Shown here one piece after another: positions 1-5,117 of a stretch of 5,117 bases of DNA; position 1 is the first letter of the stretch, and the number at the start of each line of letters is the position of its first letter. The stretch lies in the NCBI GenBank assembly GCA_016763355.1, contig JAESTY010000060.1, forward strand, positions 1 to 5,117. Direction: 5' to 3'. The notes under the pieces were generated by a model, which saw only the letters and a program-made list of their open reading frames with translations, made no database searches and was not told the origin of the DNA. The position numbers and the translations under genes are program-made. The DNA comes from Immundisolibacteraceae bacterium (GTDB lineage Bacteria; Pseudomonadota; Gammaproteobacteria; Immundisolibacterales; Immundisolibacteraceae).

Positions 1-617
1 AGCAACTGATTAAAAACATGGCTCCGGGCCGCGGATATCAACACCCCCTTAAGATGGCGCTGTTTTACCCGCCGTGAGCCGTTAAACATTGCCAGCGCGG
101 ATTCGACATTATCGCCATCACGGCCAAAACGTTGGTCACCAAAATAGTTGGGGCAACCCTGCTGCTTTAACTGCTGTAGGCGCTGCTCGACTTGTTCCGG
201 CAGACCATCAGCGTCTCGTAACCGAATTTGAAAATGGTTGCCGGTATGAAAGCCACGCTTGAGTTTTTTACTATGCCGGCTCTGTTGAGTAATTTGCCAT
301 TTAGGTGCGGTCGGTGGCTCTGGGTCATCACGGCCCGGCAGAGTGATGCTGAACCACTGCTCCGTGACCGCATACTTATCTTTCATGCCCGAATAGCCCA
401 CCGCATTGGGTCTGACCTTGGCCCAGCGAGCCAGCTCGCCGGCCAGTTCCTGGGTGGTTAAACCCTGCTTACGAACCCGCACCCAGAGGTGTTCACCGAG
501 CCCGCTCAAATCAAGCTCAATGAGTTCGGTGACCTGAAAATCTTCGGGTTGTTGACGCAATTGCGCTCTGGTGACTGGACCACCGTAGCTATAGGCTAAA
601 TCGAAAAATGGATGCAA
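1..617 (-). CDS. truD: tRNA pseudouridine(13) synthase TruD, 5' part (C-terminal third outside the window)
   Basis: Converts uridine 13 of certain tRNAs to pseudouridine in the cytoplasm. I translated the minus strand from 617 to the window edge: about 205 residues without a stop. The family signature GMKDKYAVTEQW is at residues 77-88, with the catalytic aspartate at D80, the same number as in E. coli TruD. Other family landmarks are F27 in the PEDF motif, GNHF at 126-129, NYFGDQRFG at 157-165 and SAARS at 195-199. E. coli TruD has about 349 residues, so roughly 140 residues lie beyond base 1. The start is TTG at 617-615: an in-frame TAA (632-630) lies only 12 bases upstream, there is no ATG nearby, and this start gives exact residue register with E. 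coli. No convincing Shine-Dalgarno sequence precedes it. It is divergent from the MFS gene. Family identity is very secure; the start is likely. Confidence 0.96.
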   Translation of the reverse strand, partial: MHPFFDLAYSYGGPVTRAQLRQQPEDFQVTELIELDLSGLGEHLWVRVRKQGLTTQELAGELARWAKVRPNAVGYSGMKDKYAVTEQWFSITLPGRDDPEPPTAPKWQITQQSRHSKKLKRGFHTGNHFQIRLRDADGLPEQVEQRLQQLKQQGCPNYFGDQRFGRDGDNVESALAMFNGSRRVKQRHLKGVLISAARSHVFNQL

Positions 618-624
618 ACTAGTG

Positions 625-640
625 ACCCGTTAACCCGTAG
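625..640. repeat. Tandem 8-base direct repeat just upstream of truD
   Basis: ACCCGTTA is followed directly by ACCCGTAG, two 8-base units matching at their first six bases, ending 8 bases before the truD TTG. It occupies the place where a truD ribosome-binding site would be. Whether it has any role is unknown, and two short units could arise by chance. Confidence 0.3.
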
Positions 641-706
641 CGCCTGGTCAGCAGACCATTAACAATAATTACATCGCTAAACGGGGAAATGAAAAGAGCG
701 CGAAAT

Positions 707-712
707 TATAAC
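707..712 (+). promoter_or_regulatory. Possible -10 element of the MFS gene promoter
   Basis: TATAAC matches five of six bases of the sigma-70 -10 consensus and lies 65 bases before the chosen ATG of the transporter gene. No good -35 hexamer is found 16-18 bases upstream, where the sequence is GGGGAAA-like. The divergent gap also holds a short inverted repeat, TGGTC-AGCA-GACCA (645-658), which could be an operator but is short enough to be chance. This is a weak call. Confidence 0.25.
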
Positions 713-776
713 CGCGTCCCGCTGTGATGACCGCTGTTTACACTGGTTGATCAATCCTAACTCTGGTTCAACCCTG

Positions 777-2180
777 ATGGAGTCAAACCCTACCGTGCAA
801 AACGGACAGACTAATCTTGCCCTGGCTCGTTTCATTGTACCGTTTGCCAGTTTGGTAACTCCTTTTTTAGGCAGTTCTATTAACGTTGCCCTGCCTGCGG
901 TGGCCGATGAATTTGCGATGACTGCCCAGTTGTCGGGCTGGTTTAACACGGTCTATTTCCTCTCTGCTGCTATGTTCATGCTGCAGGCCGCTCGACTCGG
1001 CGATATCTACGGCCGCCGCAAGTTTTACCTGGGCGGTCTGCTACTGATCGCTGCCTCTAGTCTGTTTATTTTGTCCGCATCATCGACCACTGAATTACTG
1101 GTTTGGCGTTTTATTCAGGGCATCGGCGGCGCGCTCATCTTTGGCACCAGTCATGCCATCATGGTGTCGATTTTTCCGCCAGAAATGCGCGGTCGGGCAT
1201 TAGGGCTGAACGTCACCGCAATTTACCTGGGCATGACCGCCGGGCCTTTTGTGGGCGGCCTGCTCACCCACCACTTCGGCTGGCGCAGCCTGTTTATTCT
1301 GGCTGGTGGTATGAGCCTGTTGGCCGTATTGCTATTTAATCGCTATATCTTCGGCGAATGGCGTGAGGCCGCTGGCGAAAAGTTCGACTGGATCGGCAGC
1401 CTCTGGGTAGCCGTCGCGTTGGCAGCTCTGGTGGTGGGTTGTGGGCAACTACCCCAGCCCAGTTCTTATGGTCTGATTTTGATTAGCCTGGTTTGCGGCA
1501 CGCTCTTCATTCGCGGTCAAAATCGCAGCAACAGCCCACTGTTAGATCTAAAACTACTGACCCACAACCGGGGAGTTTCTATCGCCGCTGGTAGTGCCTT
1601 TTTTATGTATTGTGGGACTTTTGGGGTCGGATTTTTACTCAGTCTTTATCTGCAGTATGGCCGCAATCTCGACCCTCAACAGGCAGGCCTTATATTAATG
1701 ATGCAACCGATCACCCAGGTGCTGTTTGCAGGCTTCGCCGGCAGGCTCTCCGACCGTATCGACCCGCGCTGGTTGACCAGTGGCGGCCTGGTGATTTGCG
1801 CGCTAGGCATTGCCATTACCATGCTCATCGGCGATGGCCCAACTCCACTGTTTGTGCTCATTGGACTGGCTTTAACCGGCATTGGCATCGCTGGCTATTC
1901 GGCGCCCAACACCCATGCGGCAATGGCGTCAGTAGAAAAGCGTCAACTCGGTGTCACCGCTGGTATTCTGCAGACCGCTCGCCTGTGTGGGCAGATGATC
2001 TCACTGGGTATTCCAATTATGTTATTCAGTCTGTTAATCGGCTCGCAGGCTAACCTGAGCGAGACAGATCCTGCTTTATTATTAAAAGCGCTTTACATTG
2101 CCTTTACCGGGTTCGCTCTACTTAATCTAATCGCCGCCGGCATTTCCTGGATGCGACCTGCTATCCAACATGAAGGATAA
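777..2180 (+). CDS. MFS transporter, DHA2 (EmrB/QacA-like) family, probable drug or metabolite exporter
   Basis: Predicted inner-membrane proton-driven antiporter of 467 residues, a normal length for the 14-helix DHA2 group. From the ATG at 777, motif A (GDIYGRRK) is at residues 75-82 in the loop after helix 2. A motif B-like WRFIQGIGG with R111 is in helix 4. Motif C (AGPFVGG, 155-161) is in helix 5, as in drug/proton antiporters, and is followed by the DHA2-typical GWRSLF. An extra helix pair around WIGSLWVAVALAALVVG links the two halves, and a degenerate second motif A (GRLSDR) is in the second half. An in-frame TTG at 747 would add 10 residues; neither start has a clear Shine-Dalgarno sequence, so the ATG was chosen because ATG is the commoner start. 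There is no EmrA/HlyD-type partner nearby, so an Emr-type tripartite pump is not supported. The substrate is unknown. The aromatic genes downstream make an aromatic compound conceivable, but yajQ separates them. Confidence 0.9.
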   Translation: MESNPTVQNGQTNLALARFIVPFASLVTPFLGSSINVALPAVADEFAMTAQLSGWFNTVYFLSAAMFMLQAARLGDIYGRRKFYLGGLLLIAASSLFILSASSTTELLVWRFIQGIGGALIFGTSHAIMVSIFPPEMRGRALGLNVTAIYLGMTAGPFVGGLLTHHFGWRSLFILAGGMSLLAVLLFNRYIFGEWREAAGEKFDWIGSLWVAVALAALVVGCGQLPQPSSYGLILISLVCGTLFIRGQNRSNSPLLDLKLLTHNRGVSIAAGSAFFMYCGTFGVGFLLSLYLQYGRNLDPQQAGLILMMQPITQVLFAGFAGRLSDRIDPRWLTSGGLVICALGIAITMLIGDGPTPLFVLIGLALTGIGIAGYSAPNTHAAMASVEKRQLGVTAGILQTARLCGQMISLGIPIMLFSLLIGSQANLSETDPALLLKALYIAFTGFALLNLIAAGISWMRPAIQHEG

Positions 2181-2187
2181 TAATTAG

Positions 2188-2231
2188 ACTGCAGCTGGGT
2201 CCTAAAATCACTGTACTGCAACTGGGCGTCC
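2188..2231. repeat. Pair of imperfect direct repeats in the MFS-yajQ gap
   Basis: ACTGCAGCTGGG at 2188-2199 recurs as ACTGCAACTGGG at 2215-2226, 11 of 12 bases matching. Both are followed shortly by TCC. The copies start 27 bases apart, between the MFS stop codon and the yajQ promoter candidate. Two similar sites on one stretch can mark a regulator-binding region, but could also be a chance or decayed duplication. Confidence 0.4.
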
Positions 2232-2253
2232 ATCTGTGGCACCATCCAATTAG

Positions 2254-2269
2254 ATTGAAACGCTTCAAT
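2254..2269. repeat. Inverted repeat overlapping the candidate yajQ -35 box
   Basis: ATTGAA-ACGC-TTCAAT is a perfect 6-base inverted repeat with a 4-base loop, followed by the T-rich tract TATTTTTC. It could be an operator for yajQ or a weak terminator of the MFS transcript. The stem is AT-rich and short, so termination would be inefficient. It contains the candidate -35 hexamer. Confidence 0.35.
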
Positions 2270-2283
2270 TATTTTTCTAACAC
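2255..2283 (+). promoter_or_regulatory. Candidate sigma-70 promoter of yajQ
   Basis: TTGAAA (2255-2260, five of six consensus bases) and TAACAC (2278-2283, three of six) are separated by exactly 17 bases. Transcription would begin near 2290, about 20 bases before the yajQ ATG and just before its ribosome-binding site. The -35 is good and the -10 poor, so this is a moderate call at best. Confidence 0.35.
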
Positions 2284-2296
2284 TTTTTCAAATTTC

Positions 2297-2302
2297 AGGG
2301 AG
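2297..2302 (+). promoter_or_regulatory. Ribosome-binding site of yajQ
   Basis: AGGGAG lies 7 bases before the ATG at 2310, a good Shine-Dalgarno match and spacing that confirms the yajQ start. Confidence 0.75.
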
Positions 2303-2309
2303 CTAGCCC

Positions 2310-2792
2310 ATGCCATCATTCGACGTGGTTTCAGAGATCGATCAGCACGAACTCACCAATGCGGTCGACCAGGCCAATCGGGAAATTGGCAACCGGTTTG
2401 ATTTTAAAAACACCGACTCCCGCGTGGAACAGGAAGATAATCAGCTCACCCTGTTTGCACCCACTGACTTTCAGGTCGATCAGGTGTTGGACATATTGCG
2501 CGGCACCCTGGCAAAACGAAAAATCGACATGAAATCATTAAAAGCCGGCGACAAAGAAAGTAATGTTGCCGAGTGCAGAATGCCCCTGACCATTCAGCAG
2601 GGTATCGATCAGCCGCTGGCTAAAAAAATCACCACCCAAATCAAGTCCAGCAAAATGAAAGTTCAGGCCGCTATTCAGGGCGATCAGGTCCGAGTTACCG
2701 CCAAAAAGCGTGATGACCTGCAGTCAGTGATGGCCATGCTGCGTAAAGCCGATCTGGATATGCCGTTGCAGTTTAATAATTTCAGAGATTAG
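2310..2792 (+). CDS. yajQ: YajQ-family nucleotide / cyclic-di-GMP-binding protein
   Basis: Cytoplasmic protein of 160 residues, close to the 163 of E. coli YajQ (former UPF0234). It begins with the family signature MPSFDVVSEID, continues with NAVDQANREIGNRFDFK, and has the DFQVDQVLDILR segment near residues 53-64. KMKVQAAIQGDQVRVT (residues 111-126) leads into KKRDDLQSVMAMLR, and the protein ends LQFNNFRD like E. coli. The family folds as two ferredoxin-like halves. In Xanthomonas a member binds cyclic di-GMP and acts as a transcriptional effector; whether every YajQ does so is not settled. The start is fixed by a good ribosome-binding site. It stands alone in its transcription unit, with 129 bases before it and 109 bases before the next start. 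No terminator with a T tract is visible after it. Identity is very secure; molecular function is less so. Confidence 0.96.
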   Translation: MPSFDVVSEIDQHELTNAVDQANREIGNRFDFKNTDSRVEQEDNQLTLFAPTDFQVDQVLDILRGTLAKRKIDMKSLKAGDKESNVAECRMPLTIQQGIDQPLAKKITTQIKSSKMKVQAAIQGDQVRVTAKKRDDLQSVMAMLRKADLDMPLQFNNFRD

Positions 2793-2810
2793 GCCCTAGC
2801 CTTACCCAGA

Positions 2811-2839
2811 CTGACATGATCGTTAATAACTATAAAAAT
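2811..2839 (+). promoter_or_regulatory. Candidate promoter of the cupin-Rieske operon
   Basis: CTGACA (2811-2816, five of six -35 bases) is 17 bases from AAAAAT (2834-2839, four of six). The overlapping TATAAA at 2831-2836 is a better -10 match but would leave only 14 bases of spacer. The region is clearly AT-rich compared with its surroundings. Transcription would start near 2845, just before the hairpin at 2848-2872. Confidence 0.4.
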
Positions 2840-2847
2840 AGACTTTC

Positions 2848-2872
2848 GTCATGGCCCCCATGGGGTCATAAC
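2848..2872. repeat. GC-rich hairpin / palindrome in the leader of the cupin-Rieske operon
   Basis: ATGGCCCC (2851-2858) pairs with GGGGTCAT (2862-2869) across a 3-base loop, with one G-U wobble. After a C-A mismatch, GT (2848-2849) pairs with AC (2871-2872). Its core, CCCCATGGGG (2856-2865), is a perfect 10-base palindrome. No T tract follows on either strand, so an intrinsic terminator is unlikely. Its position next to the predicted transcription start suggests an operator or a structured 5' leader of the dioxygenase mRNA. Confidence 0.5.
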
Positions 2873-2888
2873 CAGAAACTAGTCAAAC

Positions 2889-2895
2889 AAGAGGA
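2889..2895 (+). promoter_or_regulatory. Ribosome-binding site that decides the cupin gene start
   Basis: AAGAGGA ends directly against the ATG at 2896, leaving no spacer, but lies 6 bases before the in-frame ATG at 2902. Normal spacing therefore favours 2902 as the true start, two codons shorter than the longest frame. Confidence 0.7.
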
Positions 2896-2901
2896 ATGCA
2901 G

Positions 2902-3840
2902 ATGAGCCAGCCCCATCAGATCGATTACAACAACTTGCCAGCCGCTCGTGAAAATAGCAGTGCTGCAGCCAAACAGGCGGTTAGCTTTTGTGAACGCGAC
3001 TTCCTCACCATGGCCAAGGTGCCGCCGCTTCATAAAGTGTTGCCGTCTGCTCTAATCATGCCAGAGGAGGGGCTGATCGATTTTAGCAAAGAACTCGAAC
3101 TCGATTGGCCTGCGACCATTCCCGATCTGCTAGCCGGTAACAGCAAGCTCGCTGCGGGTGAATCTACGGCCCTTGGCGACGGTGCTGGCGGACTGGTGTT
3201 GTTAGTGCTCAGAGGTGGCGGCAGTTTAGCCAACAGTGAAGAAACCGTAGAACTACGACCGGGCGATATTGCCTGCTTACCCGGCAATCAGGGCATCAAG
3301 GTGACCGCAGGTAAATCCGGCATTAGCTACTTTTTTGTTGATGACTCACCGCTGGTGAATTACCTGGGTTGGCAAGTTAAAACCACAGAACGCACCCAAT
3401 TCACCCACTTCACGGCGGAGCAGCTGAAACAGAAGCTAGATGAATATGAGGCCGCTGGCATCACCGCCTCTGGAGTGTTTTTGAGCCACGCTGGTTTACC
3501 GGATGAAAAACTGGTTACCCCGCACCTGTTTGCCCATCTAAATAGACTCATGCCAGGCGCTCGCAACACGGTTCATGCTCACACGTCGCCGGCGCTAACC
3601 TATGTAATCCACGGCGGTAATAACTGTTTTTCACTGCTCGGTGAACCGCTGGTAAACGGCGAGATTGTCGATCCAGCTAGAGTCGATTGGGTAGATGGTC
3701 AGTTATCGATCACCCCACCCAATCTCTGGCACGGCCACTTTAACGACGGTGATGAACCCATACTATCGCTGGTGATTCAGCCGGCTGGCCTTTATTACAA
3801 CGACCGCACCATGAATTTTCAGTTCGCCGACCAACAATAG
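2902..3840 (+). CDS. Bicupin protein of the gentisate/salicylate 1,2-dioxygenase-like superfamily
   Basis: Predicted cytoplasmic non-heme iron protein of 312 residues. The C-terminal cupin (about 210-300) carries PGARNTVHAHTSPALTYVIHGG with H225 and H227, then PPNLWHGHFNDGDEP with H277 and H279. This resembles the HxHT..AL and WHxH motifs of gentisate and 1-hydroxy-2-naphthoate dioxygenases, in which three histidines bind Fe(II) and the usual cupin glutamate is absent. The N-terminal half (about 85-155) has a cupin-like strand pattern and RPGD at 119-122 but no histidine ligands, so it looks structural. Known gentisate dioxygenases carry their main catalytic site in the N-terminal cupin and are usually about 340-350 residues, so this is a relative rather than a typical member. 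The Rieske oxygenase gene starts 36 bases downstream, implying one operon and a ring-cleaving or related step on its product. A non-catabolic or regulatory cupin is the alternative. Fold is confident; substrate is unknown. Confidence 0.85.
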   Translation: MSQPHQIDYNNLPAARENSSAAAKQAVSFCERDFLTMAKVPPLHKVLPSALIMPEEGLIDFSKELELDWPATIPDLLAGNSKLAAGESTALGDGAGGLVLLVLRGGGSLANSEETVELRPGDIACLPGNQGIKVTAGKSGISYFFVDDSPLVNYLGWQVKTTERTQFTHFTAEQLKQKLDEYEAAGITASGVFLSHAGLPDEKLVTPHLFAHLNRLMPGARNTVHAHTSPALTYVIHGGNNCFSLLGEPLVNGEIVDPARVDWVDGQLSITPPNLWHGHFNDGDEPILSLVIQPAGLYYNDRTMNFQFADQQ

Positions 3841-3861
3841 TCGCTCGGCAGCGCCCAACGC

Positions 3862-3868
3862 AGAGGAG
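3862..3868 (+). promoter_or_regulatory. Ribosome-binding site of the Rieske oxygenase gene
   Basis: AGAGGAG lies 8 bases before the ATG at 3877, a strong Shine-Dalgarno match that fixes the start. It sits within the 36-base gap after the cupin stop codon, with no promoter or terminator visible there, which supports co-transcription. Confidence 0.8.
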
Positions 3869-3876
3869 TAATCCCC

Positions 3877-5117
3877 ATGAACGCACCTGCTGATAACCCG
3901 GTAATTGACCTCACCTGGCCCAAAGAAGGTTTTACCCGCGTCCCTTATCGCGTCTATATGGATGCGGATATTTATGATCGGGAACAGCAGCGTATTTTTC
4001 GGGGAGCTACCTGGAGCTATGTTGCCCTAACCGCCGAGTTGCCTGACAAGGGTGACTATAAAACCACCCAAATCGGCGATACCCCGGTGATTGTCACCCA
4101 TGGTCTGGATGGTGAGTTTCATGTCATGGTTAACCGTTGCGCTCATCGCGGCGCCAAAGTCTGTCGGGAGAATAGTGGTAATACTGAAACGCTGACCTGC
4201 GTCTATCATCAGTGGGCGTTTGATACCTCCGGCGATCTGATTGGGGTGCCGTTTCGGCGCGGGTTAGCCGGCAAAGGCGGCTACCCAAAAGATTTCGATA
4301 TGAAGGACCACGGCCTGCAGAAGCTCAAGGTTGAGGTTTTTGGCGACTGCGTATTTGCCACTTTTGACGAGTCGATGCCGTCGGTTGAGTCCTACTTTGG
4401 TCCCACCATGAGCGCTTACCACATGCGCATGTTTAACCGGCCGGTAGAGTTACTCGGCTATCATCGCCAGTTCATCAATAGCAACTGGAAACTCTACGCC
4501 GACAACACCCACGATCCCTACCACGCCAGCCTGCTGCATCTGTTTCACACCACCTTTGGACTTTATCGGGCATCGCAAATATGCGGTACCGAACTGGATG
4601 AAACTGGCATGCACAACTGCATCCATTCCAAAGCGGGTACCGACGAGGGCAACCTGGACGCCTACAAAAACGGGGATATTCGTACCTATCAGGAAGGCTA
4701 CACCCTGAATGACCCGTCGGTGCTGGCCGGGTGGCCCGAATACGATGACGGTGACACCCTCTGCATTCACGTTATTTTTCCCAATTTGATTGCCCAACAG
4801 ATCGCTAACACGCTGGCGACTCGGCAGATCATTACTCATGGTCCGGATAAATTCGAGCTGATCTGGACCTATTTTGGCTACGCCGATGACACCCCTGAGC
4901 AGCGCGATATGCGCATCAAACAGATCAACCTGATCGGGCCTGCGGGACTCATCTCGATGGAAGATGGTGACGTCTGCGAGATGGTTCAGAATGGTATTGT
5001 TCGTGATGGTGATAAGGCATCAGTGGTGCGGATGGGCGGCGATACCATTGATTTGGCCGGAGACACCACATTAACCGAATCGGGTATGCGCGGATTCTGG
5101 AATGGTTATCGAAAAAT
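3877..5117 (+). CDS. Rieske non-heme iron ring-hydroxylating oxygenase, alpha subunit (3' end cut by window)
   Basis: Catalytic subunit of a multi-component aromatic oxygenase, which inserts oxygen into an aromatic ring using electrons from a reductase. I translated 413 residues without a stop. The Rieske [2Fe-2S] site is C88-x-H90 (CAHRG) with C108-x2-H111 (CVYHQW). The catalytic domain has NWKLYADNTHDPYH followed by ASLLH: D213 is the electron-bridging aspartate, H216 and H221 bind the mononuclear iron, and D363 in GPAGLISMEDGD is the probable third ligand. The DPYHASLLH...TFGLYRA stretch recalls the salicylate 5-hydroxylase/anthranilate dioxygenase group more than the naphthalene or biphenyl enzymes; this rests on memory of the motifs, not an alignment. 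The visible end, MRGFWNGYRK, resembles the usual C-terminus of such subunits, so probably few residues are missing. A small beta subunit and a reductase gene are expected downstream. The cupin gene immediately before it probably acts in the same pathway. Confidence 0.95.
   Translation, partial: MNAPADNPVIDLTWPKEGFTRVPYRVYMDADIYDREQQRIFRGATWSYVALTAELPDKGDYKTTQIGDTPVIVTHGLDGEFHVMVNRCAHRGAKVCRENSGNTETLTCVYHQWAFDTSGDLIGVPFRRGLAGKGGYPKDFDMKDHGLQKLKVEVFGDCVFATFDESMPSVESYFGPTMSAYHMRMFNRPVELLGYHRQFINSNWKLYADNTHDPYHASLLHLFHTTFGLYRASQICGTELDETGMHNCIHSKAGTDEGNLDAYKNGDIRTYQEGYTLNDPSVLAGWPEYDDGDTLCIHVIFPNLIAQQIANTLATRQIITHGPDKFELIWTYFGYADDTPEQRDMRIKQINLIGPAGLISMEDGDVCEMVQNGIVRDGDKASVVRMGGDTIDLAGDTTLTESGMRGFWNGYRK

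Noticed and set aside
228..461. Plus-strand and other minus-strand open frames over positions 167-461
   Set aside because: They overlap the confidently identified truD reading frame and show no family signature.
689..727. A 12-codon open frame (ATG AAA AGA ... CTG TGA) upstream of the MFS gene, as a possible leader peptide
   Set aside because: The GGGGA before it is too close to the ATG to be a good ribosome-binding site. There is no run of one amino acid and no attenuator hairpin, so it is most likely chance.
1610..2053. A 147-codon plus-strand open frame inside the MFS gene
   Set aside because: It is a different frame of a secure membrane-protein gene, and its translation is rich in Arg, His and Trp, typical of an out-of-frame shadow.
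2848..2872. The hairpin as a rho-independent terminator of yajQ
   Set aside because: No T tract follows the stem on either strand, and it lies about 55 bases after the yajQ stop, beyond a plausible promoter for the next gene.
777..3840. MFS, yajQ and cupin genes as a single aromatic-transport operon
   Set aside because: Gaps of more than 100 bases with separate promoter candidates precede yajQ and the cupin gene, and yajQ is a common stand-alone gene.
4450..4839. A 129-codon minus-strand open frame inside the Rieske gene
   Set aside because: It lies antisense to a secure coding region with all catalytic motifs, and its translation shows no recognisable family. It is a shadow frame.

Overview
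The window looks like chromosomal DNA from a gammaproteobacterium, possibly a marine or other environmental aromatic degrader. The TruD and YajQ proteins resemble their Escherichia coli counterparts closely, base composition is moderate, and genes are tightly packed. The genus cannot be told from the sequence alone. There are five protein genes, two of them cut by the window edges. I see no RNA genes, insertion sequences, CRISPR arrays or attachment sites.

Layout. Positions 1-617 (minus strand) hold the first ~205 residues of TruD, the tRNA pseudouridine-13 synthase, starting at a TTG codon. A 159-base divergent gap follows. On the plus strand, 777-2180 encodes a 14-helix MFS exporter of the DHA2 (EmrB/QacA-like) type. 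Next, 2310-2792 encodes a YajQ-family nucleotide/cyclic-di-GMP-binding protein. A two-gene catabolic-looking operon then begins: 2902-3840 encodes a bicupin protein related to the gentisate/salicylate ring-cleaving dioxygenases, and 36 bases later 3877-5117 encodes the alpha (catalytic) subunit of a Rieske ring-hydroxylating oxygenase. The Rieske gene runs off the right edge with probably only a few residues missing.

How the genes work together. TruD and YajQ are housekeeping or regulatory genes with no evident link to the rest. The cupin and Rieske genes are almost certainly co-transcribed. Together they suggest a two-step aromatic pathway: the Rieske enzyme hydroxylates an aromatic acid, and the cupin opens the ring of the hydroxylated product, by analogy with salicylate to gentisate to maleylpyruvate. 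The cupin is not a textbook gentisate dioxygenase, because its only visible metal-binding histidines lie in the C-terminal cupin half while the N-terminal half lacks them. The substrate therefore remains open. A strong GC-rich hairpin sits between the candidate promoter and the start of this operon and may be its control site.

The most interesting part is this cupin-Rieske pair and its leader. The remainder is ordinary gene content with a few small intergenic repeats.
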